Of a stretch of 32,203 nt of DNA, positions 24,772 through 32,203 are shown piece by piece. The stretch is taken from the NCBI GenBank assembly GCA_028825365.1, contig JAPKAF010000017.1, forward strand, positions 1 to 32,203. Direction: 5' to 3'. The notes beneath the pieces were generated by a model. The model had not been told where the DNA came from, did no database searches, and saw only the letters and a program-made list of their open reading frames with translations. Source of the stretch: Flavobacteriaceae bacterium (GTDB lineage Bacteria > Bacteroidota > Bacteroidia > Flavobacteriales > Flavobacteriaceae). Within the stretch, counting starts at the first letter, position 1; each line of letters starts with the position of its first letter. Made by a program: the position numbers and the translations under genes.

Positions 24772-26001
24772 TTAATTTATTATTGTACCCCAAAATGATA
24801 GTTCGCCAATAACAGATACCATTTGATTATTCCAAGTTTCCTCATTAACAAACCTAATGTATCTTATATTGTATTGACGTGCATCAAAATCAAATACAAA
24901 ATCTTCTCCATTATCTTGATATTCATAATCTTCTGCTGTATTTGAGCCAGGTGGTAATCCAGACGGCTTAAAGGACTCAAAATCTCCTAAGTATATCCAT
25001 CCGTCTCCTGGATTATCTGGATTATATATTGGTAGGCCATTTAGATTTTCTCTACCATAAATTTTAAAATTCTTTGGATTTCCGTGTTTATAAAGTTCAC
25101 TTCCACCTCTTTGATAAAGCTTAAATCTGTTTAATTTTGCTGTTTGGCCTAAATCAAGCGTATATTGATGCGGGAGTGGTAAAAAACCAGTATGGCCACA
25201 ATTCCACTGACTACTCCAGGAGCCATCCCATATCTGATTAGCAGAAAACCCATACTCACTAAAGCTTTCATCTCCAGGCATAGGCTGGGTAGCCCAATAC
25301 TCTTTTTCTAAAAAAACATCTTGCAAAGGAGTTACTTCAAAAGATCGTCTAATTGTCTGATTTCCCCATCTGTCTTCAACATATATTACAAAAACAGTTG
25401 GTTCTGGATCGTAGCCTCTAAAACTATAAGAACTGTTTGCTTGACTAGTGTAAAAAGATTCTTTAAAAACTATTTCACCATCAGAATTTTCAATAGACAT
25501 GTTAAGAGAAACTTCCGCTCTTGTTGGATTCAGATAAAATATATTAATTCCTCCAAAATCTTGAACCCCTTCAATGGATTCTAAAATTGCATGAATAGGA
25601 GCTTCTAACGGAGATATTGTAGCGATTACTGGTTCTGATTCATTATCACCAATATCTACAGCGCGTATCTCAACAGGGTACTCTCCCACTTGACCAAATC
25701 CTATTACACTCAAAGTATCAATAAATGAAGAGACTATTACTTGCTTTGGAGTTCCATTTTCGTCACTATATGAGCCCTTTATATACAAAAGATCTGCATC
25801 GGTTGGTGGAGTGAATTTAATTACAGCTCCTCCGGAAACATTTTCAATACTATTAACAACTACTTTTCCTGGGGCAATACCGTCAGATCCATTAGCACTA
25901 TGAAGAGGGTCCTCCGAGCATGTAATTAAAATTAATACAGAAAAAATAATATAAAATGATTTAATGACTTTCATATAATTATTACTAGTTTTATTTCTCA
26001 T
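24772..26001 (-). CDS. DUF4959/DUF5126/DUF5000-type surface lipoprotein
   Basis: Predicted surface glycan-binding lipoprotein of 409 residues, directly downstream of susD. The signal peptide ends LITC (Cys28, or Cys19 from the alternative Met at 25974), and the following SED fits the acidic surface-export signal. Residues about 37-130 resemble DUF4959 (GIAPGKVVVNSIENVSGGAV, IKFTPPTDADLLYIKGSY). The middle part resembles DUF5126. Residues about 235-405 are a discoidin-like DUF5000 domain (PLPHQYTLDLGQTAKLNRFK, KNFKIYGRE, YNIRYIRFVNEETWNN, VIGELSFWG). The ATG at 26001 keeps the 11-nt spacing to susD and is preferred, although the Met at 25974 gives a more typical signal length. Such proteins are common between SusD and enzymes in glycan utilization loci; the ligand is not readable from sequence. 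Confidence 0.85.
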   Translation of the reverse strand: MRNKTSNNYMKVIKSFYIIFSVLILITCSEDPLHSANGSDGIAPGKVVVNSIENVSGGAVIKFTPPTDADLLYIKGSYSDENGTPKQVIVSSFIDTLSVIGFGQVGEYPVEIRAVDIGDNESEPVIATISPLEAPIHAILESIEGVQDFGGINIFYLNPTRAEVSLNMSIENSDGEIVFKESFYTSQANSSYSFRGYDPEPTVFVIYVEDRWGNQTIRRSFEVTPLQDVFLEKEYWATQPMPGDESFSEYGFSANQIWDGSWSSQWNCGHTGFLPLPHQYTLDLGQTAKLNRFKLYQRGGSELYKHGNPKNFKIYGRENLNGLPIYNPDNPGDGWIYLGDFESFKPSGLPPGSNTAEDYEYQDNGEDFVFDFDARQYNIRYIRFVNEETWNNQMVSVIGELSFWGTIIN

Positions 26002-26012
26002 AACTTACTTTA

Positions 26013-27956
26013 TTACCAGCCTGGGTTTTGAACTAAATTGGGGTTTCTTAATAATTCATTTTGGCTAATTGGCCATAAATAATCTTTGATTAGATAATTT
26101 CTATAAAAAATATTTTCAACTTCATAAAATCCCTCCACATCAGGTCTAAATATATTCCAACCTCTAATTGGTTTACTAAAATATTCGTCTGCTAATTTCC
26201 ATCTTCTTAAATCCCAATACCTGTGGCCTTCCAGCGCAAGCTCAATCATTCTTTCTTGTTGAATTATGTCTCTCATTCCTTCTTTAGAATTTGGTTTTCC
26301 TGGACTACTGGAATAAGCTTGCCATGTAGAAACTAAATCGCCACCCACATCTAAACCTGCTCTATCTCTAACTTTTTGAATATATTCATAAACTTCTGAA
26401 TTTGGGGTATCATTAACTTCGTTGGAAGCTTCAGCATGCATTAAATATAAATCCGATAATCGGATGATTGGAAATGAATACCCTTTAATCGTAGAGCCTT
26501 CTAAGGAAATAATATTTTCATAATGAACTAGTTTTTTAGCAAAGTACCCTGTTATTGAATAAATCTCATAACCTTGTTTGCCCGACAGAGCTCCAGCTTT
26601 TGCATTCAAATAAGGAATATTATTAATATTTGTTGTTTCTAATGAGAACCATTTCCCTCCATCGAACCCAACTGTAGAGTAAAATCGAGGTTCTCTATAT
26701 GTATGTAGTTTTGCTGTACTATAGTCATTTTCGATATAAAACTCATGGTAATTTTCATTATTGCTATCTAATAAAGGGGTTGACGTTACATCAAATCTAT
26801 TTCCATAATCCCAACTCGTATCCTCATCTATAGGAACACCATTTTTTGTATAGAAAGTTTCTACCATATTTAAAGTTGGAGCATGAGATTTTTTAGTGAA
26901 GCCAAAAAGTGCAGAATGATCAGCAGACCACCTTGGCTGACTCCACATTTGCAAATCACCAGTCCACTCAGGTCCAAAGGCCCAAATTATTTCTGTATTA
27001 AAAGGTTCAGTTATTGCAGCTCTTTGGCTTAGTTCTTGGGTAACTTCTTCACTTAAACCTCCGTTAATAGGAAGCTGTTGATTGAATTCATATAATTGAT
27101 GCCCATTAGACTCTGCACTTTGAATAGCTTCATAAAGAGCGTCTTTTGCAAGTACCCATTTTTGAGAATCATAAGTTTGATTGACAAGGCTGTTTCCCTG
27201 AGCATCAACCAAACTACTAAAATCAGTATTGCCGTTGAATATTGGGCTAGCATTAAGTAATAATATTTTTGCTTTTAAAGCCTTTGCCACTGGCATTGTA
27301 ATTCGTCCTTGCTCTGTGTATATATAATTAATAACTCCTGGTAAATTTTCCCCTTCAATAACTTCATCTAATAACTCTACTAAATAATCAACTACATCAT
27401 CAACAGGGTCTCTAAAAACATTTGTTTCTTCTGCAGAAGCTCCAACATATATGTTGCTTTTAATAATTGGAATGGGGCCATACATTTGCATTAACCAAAA
27501 ATGGTAAAATGATTTTAATACCTTCGCTTCATCTAGCCATCTCAGCCTTTCCTCTTCCTCTAGACCAGGAACAGTTACTAAATTTTCTATAAAAATATTA
27601 CAATCTCTAAGCGCATTAAATAAACTATGAGGAGCTCCTCTTCCGCCTTCCCAATAATTTAAGTAAGGGTTAGAAACATTTTGCATTCCTTTGGCTAGTC
27701 TAAAGCTGGTTTCATTACTCATGTAAAAGTCATTTTCAGTATAGTACCAGATCTCATCTCCCGCTAGCATAGAGAAATTCTGAACCACATTAGCATGTTC
27801 TGGAATATAAGTATAGCATGTAGCTAAGAAATTTAATGCCGTAGCTCTATTGTTAAATGCTAAATCTATAGTTGGAATATTATCTGGAACAACATCCAAA
27901 TAATCCTTATCACATGAAGATAAAATCACAACTAATATCAGATAATATTTTTTCAT
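26013..27956 (-). CDS. susD: SusD/RagB family nutrient-binding lipoprotein
   Basis: Surface lipoprotein that caps the SusC channel and delivers glycans to it. Its 647 residues start with a signal peptide ending VILSSC (lipidated Cys15), then DKDYLD, the acidic surface-export pattern typical of SusD proteins. The N-terminal SusD-like domain includes NNRATALNFLATCYTYIPEH, LRDCNIFIENL, EAKVLKSFYHFWLMQMYGPI and AKALKAKILLLNASPIFNGN. The C-terminal RagB/SusD domain includes YSFPIIRLSDLYLMHAEASN, YIQKVRDRAGL, IIQQERMIELALEGHRYWDL followed by RRWKLAD, and the final WPISQNELLRNPNLVQNPGW, all diagnostic. The gene starts 9 nt after the susC stop. Its presence next to SusC defines this operon as a polysaccharide utilization locus. 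Substrate is inferred from the neighbouring GH92 genes. Confidence 0.96.
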   Translation of the reverse strand: MKKYYLILVVILSSCDKDYLDVVPDNIPTIDLAFNNRATALNFLATCYTYIPEHANVVQNFSMLAGDEIWYYTENDFYMSNETSFRLAKGMQNVSNPYLNYWEGGRGAPHSLFNALRDCNIFIENLVTVPGLEEEERLRWLDEAKVLKSFYHFWLMQMYGPIPIIKSNIYVGASAEETNVFRDPVDDVVDYLVELLDEVIEGENLPGVINYIYTEQGRITMPVAKALKAKILLLNASPIFNGNTDFSSLVDAQGNSLVNQTYDSQKWVLAKDALYEAIQSAESNGHQLYEFNQQLPINGGLSEEVTQELSQRAAITEPFNTEIIWAFGPEWTGDLQMWSQPRWSADHSALFGFTKKSHAPTLNMVETFYTKNGVPIDEDTSWDYGNRFDVTSTPLLDSNNENYHEFYIENDYSTAKLHTYREPRFYSTVGFDGGKWFSLETTNINNIPYLNAKAGALSGKQGYEIYSITGYFAKKLVHYENIISLEGSTIKGYSFPIIRLSDLYLMHAEASNEVNDTPNSEVYEYIQKVRDRAGLDVGGDLVSTWQAYSSSPGKPNSKEGMRDIIQQERMIELALEGHRYWDLRRWKLADEYFSKPIRGWNIFRPDVEGFYEVENIFYRNYLIKDYLWPISQNELLRNPNLVQNPGW

Positions 27957-27965
27957 TTTAAGCTA

Positions 27966-30900
27966 TTAAAAATTTAAATTTAATCCTAAATTACCACCCT
28001 TTTGTATAGGGTATCCCAATCCATTTCCTCCCATTTCAATATCCCAGAGTTTGAATTTGCTAAAAGTCAACAAGTTTGTTCCGCTTATGTAAAATCTACC
28101 TCCAGATAGGCCTAACTTACTTGATAATTTGTCTGGAAAAGTATATCCTATTTCAACACTTTTTAATCTAAGAAATGTGCCATCCCTTAGCCACCAAGTA
28201 CTATTTCTGTTATTGTTATCTATTACCTGATCAGATAATCTCGGCCAAGAAGCATACAGATTTCTATCATTTTCTGACCAATGATCATTAGCCCAGGCAG
28301 ATAAAAGCGCATTATTTCCAATAGCACTACCACTAGTATCAATAAATGGGGAGGTATTATAAGCGTCTATAAAAAATGAAGATCTAGCAGATCCTTGAAA
28401 GAAAAATGACAGATCGTAGTTTCTATAACTAGAAGATAATCCAAAACCATATATAATTTCTGGAGTTGTTGGGTATCCAATTGGGACTTCATCATTAATA
28501 TCTATTATACCATCATTATTAATATCTTTATATTTAATATCTCCCGGCATATAATCTCCAAAAGTTTGAATAGGTGAATTAGCAATATCTGCGTCATCAA
28601 TAAATAATCGTTCTGCTATATATCCAAAAGGTTGAGATAAATTAAGTCCAATTCTTGATCTCCAGGGCAAGTCTGCACTTGTATAGTCCAACTCTTCAAA
28701 GACCTCATATTTACTTGTAGCAAAAGAAAAGTTAGCTCTTGCAGCAATAAATAAATCATTCGTGATATTATCTTTATAGTCTAGAGACATTTCAAAACCT
28801 TTTGATGACGCTTCACCAACATTAGCTCTAATTGGAGATTGAAGCCCCATCGAAGCAGGTATTTGTGCTCTATCCATTAAAATATTAGAACGATACTCTG
28901 TGAAGTAATCTGCCTGTATATCAATTTTTCCAAACAACCCTAATTCAAAGCCTAAATTCAGCATTTTTGCCTTTTCCCATGTTATCTGATCATTCGCATA
29001 TCGGTCAATGCTAACCCCATTTATATAATTACTAAATTCATTTCCAAATGGTGCACCCATTGATCCGTTGTTCAGATTAACTTGAGAGATATAAAAGAAT
29101 CGATCATCAGCACTACCAATTTGATCGTTACCTACCAATCCATAAGTACCTTTTAACTTTAGTTTTGTAACAACATCATTTAAGGGTCTCATAAAGTCTT
29201 CATTAGACATGTACCACCCAAACCCAAAGGATGGGAAAAACCCAAATCTTTCCGACTTTGCAAACCTTTCTGAACCATTATATCCGAAGTTAAATTCAGA
29301 GAAATATTTCCCATCATAAGCATATGTAAATCTGCCCGAAACTCCTAGGTTTCTGTAGGGTAAAGATGTTTGTAGGTTCCCTGCATTTGCATATTTAAGT
29401 TCTCTTGAAATACCAATTATCATCCCAGAAATCTCATGTACATCATCGATAGTCCTGTTGTAGTTTAGTGATCCCTCAAAGTATGTGGCATTAGTAATAA
29501 TTTTATTGCCTTCATTGTACTCTAAATACTCTGTTCCTTGGTTAGGGTTTAATGCGATCAAAGTATACTGGTCGCTTTGAAAATCATAATTACCTAAAGT
29601 ATAATAAAAAGGGTTGTATTTTCTTTCTAAATTATAAAATGAGTACCTAGAAGTATTGGCTAAAACTCTTGCTGTTAAGCCCTCTGTTATAAATGCTAAA
29701 TCTTGCTTTACTTCGACGGTTGCTAAAAAATTATTATAACTCTCATCTTTATATCCTCGTATCATATCCGCATATGGATTTAGATAATCCCCATATTGTC
29801 CATAATTTCCAAATAATATATGTGTAGAGTTTTGAAATTGTGAGTCCGGTTCATAAAATCTGGGGTATAACACTGGATTCGATTGCATTGCTTTTCTGTA
29901 GACGGCCGCCCCCCCATCTAATGGTCCTATGTAATCATCAAAATTTCCATTAAACTTTAGCGCAACTTCAGTTGTTGGAGTTAAATTAACATTAACATTT
30001 GATCTTAGTGAAATTCGTTTAAAATTGATATTGTTATTAAAATTATTTTGCGGATCAATTTTAAGATTTCCGTTGTCTGTGTTCACAGTTGCAGCTAAAT
30101 AATATCTTGCAATTTTTCCACCCCCACTAACATTAAAATTAAATCTACTATTTAGAGTATAATCTTCTAATAATTCATCAAACCAGTTTACGGTCGGATA
30201 CGCCATGATATTCCTGTTTGGGTCTTGAGATATTAGTATTTTTTCTAATGAATAAATTCTTCCACCAAGTGCATTTCTGGTAGCCAAAGCTTCATTATGT
30301 AAAATCATATAAGTTACAGGATCCGCAATTTCTAAAGACTTAGTTGGAGCAGAATATGATTTCTCGTATCGAACATTGATTTTAACAACCCCTTCTTTAC
30401 CTTCTTTTGTTGTAACTAAAATAACTCCATTTGCGCCTCTTGCTCCATAAAGTGCTGTCGCTGTTGCATCTTTCATGATTGAAAAACTTGCAATATCGTC
30501 AGGTTGTAATCTAGCCAAATCTGTTGAGGTAGTTTCTATTCCGTCAATTAATATTAATGGAGATCTTGCATATCCAAAAGTGCTGACTCCACGAATGAAA
30601 AACTCTGCATTATCACGGCCTGGCTCTCCGCTTCTTTGGTATGCGATTACCCCTGCTACTCTACCTGCAATTGAGGAGGTTAGGTTACTAGTGGGTACAC
30701 GTAATTCTTCTGGGTTAATTGAGGTTACTGCTGCTATAACACTTGCTTTTTTCTGAGTCCCGTACGCAACTACAGTAACAGCGTCAAGACCTAACAAATC
30801 TTCTTCCAAGATCACTTCTAGTGAGGTCTTACCTTTAGTTTCTATTTTTTTTGTTGCAAACCCAATGTAGCTAAATACTAATCTTGAGTCATCATTTATT

Positions 30901-31115
30901 GATATTGTAAAATTTCCATCAAAATCTGTAACAGCTCCATTATTTTTTTGAGTTTCTTGCACAATATTAACCCCAAGAATTGGACTTCCATTAGTATCGT
31001 AAACTACTCCTGAAATAATTTTACTCTGGCCGTAACTAATAAAAGAGAGTAGAAAAAAGAAGTGTAAAATTATAAATTTAAAGCTATTTGATTGGCTTTT
31101 TTTATTACAAATCAT
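27966..31115 (-). CDS. susC: SusC/RagA family TonB-dependent outer-membrane transporter
   Basis: TonB-dependent oligosaccharide importer. From the ATG at 31115 it has 1049 residues: a signal peptide ending SYGQ (residue 30), a CarboxypepD_reg-like domain (about 34-105, ISGVVYDTNGSPILGVNIV, AVTDFDGNFTISI, FSYIGF), a TonB-box-like DAVTVVAYG (111-119), a plug domain (SIAGRVAGVIAYQRSGEPGR, FFIRGVSTFG, SFSIMKDATATALYGARGAN, GVILVTTKEG) and a 22-strand barrel ending GGNLGLNLNF. An in-frame TTG at 31166 is rejected because it lies within the operator and adds a non-signal leader. The gene is first in an operon running through susD, two binding lipoproteins and three GH92 genes. A G7 tract lies within it (29909-29915 on the plus strand). 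Family is certain; mannose-glycan specificity is inferred from neighbours. Confidence 0.96.
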   Translation of the reverse strand: MICNKKSQSNSFKFIILHFFFLLSFISYGQSKIISGVVYDTNGSPILGVNIVQETQKNNGAVTDFDGNFTISINDDSRLVFSYIGFATKKIETKGKTSLEVILEEDLLGLDAVTVVAYGTQKKASVIAAVTSINPEELRVPTSNLTSSIAGRVAGVIAYQRSGEPGRDNAEFFIRGVSTFGYARSPLILIDGIETTSTDLARLQPDDIASFSIMKDATATALYGARGANGVILVTTKEGKEGVVKINVRYEKSYSAPTKSLEIADPVTYMILHNEALATRNALGGRIYSLEKILISQDPNRNIMAYPTVNWFDELLEDYTLNSRFNFNVSGGGKIARYYLAATVNTDNGNLKIDPQNNFNNNINFKRISLRSNVNVNLTPTTEVALKFNGNFDDYIGPLDGGAAVYRKAMQSNPVLYPRFYEPDSQFQNSTHILFGNYGQYGDYLNPYADMIRGYKDESYNNFLATVEVKQDLAFITEGLTARVLANTSRYSFYNLERKYNPFYYTLGNYDFQSDQYTLIALNPNQGTEYLEYNEGNKIITNATYFEGSLNYNRTIDDVHEISGMIIGISRELKYANAGNLQTSLPYRNLGVSGRFTYAYDGKYFSEFNFGYNGSERFAKSERFGFFPSFGFGWYMSNEDFMRPLNDVVTKLKLKGTYGLVGNDQIGSADDRFFYISQVNLNNGSMGAPFGNEFSNYINGVSIDRYANDQITWEKAKMLNLGFELGLFGKIDIQADYFTEYRSNILMDRAQIPASMGLQSPIRANVGEASSKGFEMSLDYKDNITNDLFIAARANFSFATSKYEVFEELDYTSADLPWRSRIGLNLSQPFGYIAERLFIDDADIANSPIQTFGDYMPGDIKYKDINNDGIIDINDEVPIGYPTTPEIIYGFGLSSSYRNYDLSFFFQGSARSSFFIDAYNTSPFIDTSGSAIGNNALLSAWANDHWSENDRNLYASWPRLSDQVIDNNNRNSTWWLRDGTFLRLKSVEIGYTFPDKLSSKLGLSGGRFYISGTNLLTFSKFKLWDIEMGGNGLGYPIQKGGNLGLNLNF

Positions 31116-31165
31116 ATTTTTTTTAAAAAATTTAAGGTCGTTTAGAGTGATACATATGTAATACA

Positions 31166-31181
31166 ACGAAAACGATTTCGT
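31166..31181. promoter_or_regulatory. LacI-family-type operator palindrome in the susC leader
   Basis: ACGAAAACGATTTCGT is a near-perfect 16-bp palindrome (only the bases flanking the centre differ) with a central CG and the G-AA-CG-TT-C pattern typical of LacI/GalR-family operators. It lies 50 nt upstream of the chosen susC ATG and just downstream of the candidate promoter, so a bound repressor would block transcription. No regulator gene is in the window. Confidence 0.5.
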
Positions 31182-31200
31182 AATATCAAATAAACACTTT

Positions 31201-31208
31201 CAAATATA
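31201..31208 (-). promoter_or_regulatory. Candidate -7 promoter element for the susC operon
   Basis: On the minus strand the octamer TATATTTG matches the Bacteroidota -7 consensus TAnnTTTG. Transcription would begin near 31196, about 80 nt before the ATG at 31115, with the LacI-type palindrome at roughly +16 to +31. No good TTTG -33 element is present at the usual distance, so confidence is modest. Confidence 0.4.
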
Positions 31209-31308
31209 TATAAAATTTGTATATTTAAGAATCTTTGGCTCTTAAAGTTGTCAATTTTACAATTATAAGCGCATTTAGTTTAAGTATCAATAATTAAAAT
31301 TCAAGCCT

Positions 31309-31998
31309 ATGAAAAAAAATTTCTTTTTATTAATGATTATTTTCACCTCAACCCTTAGTGCTCAAGTAGTTAATATTGCCGATGGAAACTCCATCACTGT
31401 TAGCGCTGGAGCAACTTTGGATATATCTGGATTAGAATTAACACCAGATGCTGATTATTCTATTGTTGGAGAAAACTCTGTCACTAAGGAGTCAACTGTT
31501 GTTACAATTGATGGAAATGAATCGATGTCTAAAAACTATACTACTGGAGTAAGTCTTGAGGGCTACACGGGTGACGTTGTATTTAACTATTCCGATGAAG
31601 AAATGAATGGAGTTACCCACACCGCATCTCTATATGTAATGAACTCGGACTCAGAATGGATTCAGTATGAAGATGAAGATTCTGCAGACTATACTATTAG
31701 TTACAGTTTTACAGATCCAACGCAAATGAAGGCTATAACGGCTGGAGTGCAGGCTGGACTATCTACAATTGAAACGCAAATTCCAACAATAAGAATTTAT
31801 CCAAACCCTTCTTCTTCAATAGTAAATATTGATCACACTGAAGATTTAGAAATAATTTTATTTAATATTTTAGGACAACAAATTCTAAAAACTAACTCTA
31901 AAATTATTGATATCTCAGCACTAAATAACGGTACATATTTTCTTGTTGCTAAGGATTCAAACAACACAATTACTAACTTTAAATTAATTAAAAAATGA
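31309..31998 (+). CDS. Small secreted protein with T9SS type A sorting domain
   Basis: A 229-residue exported protein. The signal peptide ends TLSAQ (residue 19). The middle part is beta-rich and acidic (VNIADGNSITVSAGATLDIS, LELTPDADYSIVGENSV, YEDEDSADYTISYSFTD), resembling a surface-repeat or adhesin-like fold with no catalytic residues. Residues about 157-229 form the type IX secretion sorting domain: IRIYPNPSSSIVNIDH, IILFNILGQQILKT, IDISALNNGTYFLVAKD and the terminal KLIKK. It should be exported across the outer membrane and attached to the surface or released. It is divergent from susC across a 193-nt region and overlaps the next gene by 4 nt (ATGA), so those two are co-translated. No link to mannan use is evident. 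Confidence 0.85.
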   Translation: MKKNFFLLMIIFTSTLSAQVVNIADGNSITVSAGATLDISGLELTPDADYSIVGENSVTKESTVVTIDGNESMSKNYTTGVSLEGYTGDVVFNYSDEEMNGVTHTASLYVMNSDSEWIQYEDEDSADYTISYSFTDPTQMKAITAGVQAGLSTIETQIPTIRIYPNPSSSIVNIDHTEDLEIILFNILGQQILKTNSKIIDISALNNGTYFLVAKDSNNTITNFKLIKK

Positions 31999-32203
31999 AA
32001 AAATTAACTATATTATTTATAGCAACTTTCGCTTTAGTTGCTAACGATGTTATCTCGCAAGTTGCTGACCAGGACAAAAAACCTGGCGTTGTATTTGTTG
32101 AAGACGGAGATCAAAATCCTCAAAGTGGAAAAATTTACAGATCTTCTGTAAGTGGAGCTGCTAGAAATGGAAACGGAAACTCTAATGGTGCTTTTGCTAA
32201 TCA
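31995..32203 (+). CDS. Start of an exported protein, cut by the window end
   Basis: The ATG at 31995 overlaps the preceding stop as ATGA and opens a frame that runs without a stop to the window edge (69 codons visible). The first 22 residues are a clear signal peptide (MKKLTILFIATFALVANDVI then SQ). The visible mature part is polar and Gly/Asn/Ser-rich (KIYRSSVSGAARNGNGNSNG). No family can be named from this much. Its coupling to a T9SS cargo gene suggests a cell-surface or secreted partner. Confidence 0.75.
   Translation, partial: MKKLTILFIATFALVANDVISQVADQDKKPGVVFVEDGDQNPQSGKIYRSSVSGAARNGNGNSNGAFAN

Noticed and set aside
27966-31166. Upstream TTG start for susC at 31166
   Set aside because: It would begin inside the operator palindrome and put 17 unrelated residues before the signal peptide; the ATG at 31115 fits better.

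Overview
The window is AT-rich DNA from a member of the Bacteroidota, most likely a (marine) Flavobacteriaceae. The evidence is a SusC/SusD pair, a type IX secretion (T9SS) C-terminal sorting domain, lipoproteins with Bacteroidota-style signals, an OmpA with thrombospondin type 3 repeats, DUF3078 and DUF5916 outer-membrane proteins, TAnnTTTG-type promoter elements and an absence of Shine-Dalgarno sequences. I see no tRNA, rRNA, CRISPR array or insertion sequence, and no gene-free stretch over 300 bases.

Left part (1-9.7 kb): mostly envelope and housekeeping genes. In order these are an OmpA-like porin/peptidoglycan anchor with its own terminator; an AddB-like PD-(D/E)XK nuclease overlapping a penicillin-acylase-family Ntn hydrolase; a convergent NTF2-like lipoprotein behind a bidirectional terminator; and a large CBM9-like/DUF5916 outer-membrane protein followed by a tiny cysteine-rich protein and a terminator.

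Middle (9.8-16.2 kb): a tyrosine-recombinase-like protein that has lost its catalytic residues ends tail to tail (4 nt overlap) with a lipoprotein GH2 beta-mannosidase. The beta-mannosidase is preceded by a small NTF2-like lipoprotein. Then come a divergent DUF3078 protein, a Bax-inhibitor-1/YccA membrane protein and a solitary PhnA domain.

Right part (16.2-31.1 kb, minus strand): a polysaccharide utilization locus (PUL) transcribed from about 31.2 kb. The order is susC, susD, a DUF4959/DUF5000-type lipoprotein, a DUF4998-like lipoprotein with two discoidin domains, and three different GH92 alpha-mannosidases, with only 9-11 nt between genes. The susC leader has a TAnnTTTG promoter element and a LacI-family-type operator palindrome. 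The predicted scheme is surface capture of alpha-mannosidic glycans by the two discoidin lipoproteins and SusD, import through SusC, and periplasmic trimming by three GH92 enzymes of differing linkage preference. The lipoprotein beta-mannosidase at 11.1-13.7 kb could finish the beta-linked mannose of an N-glycan core. No endo-enzyme (GH18, GH85, GH76, GH99) lies in the window.

Right edge: divergent from susC are a small T9SS cargo protein and, overlapping it by ATGA, the start of another exported protein cut by the window end.

The most unusual items are the catalytically dead recombinase, the LacI-type operator with no regulator gene nearby, and the active-site split among the three GH92 paralogues.
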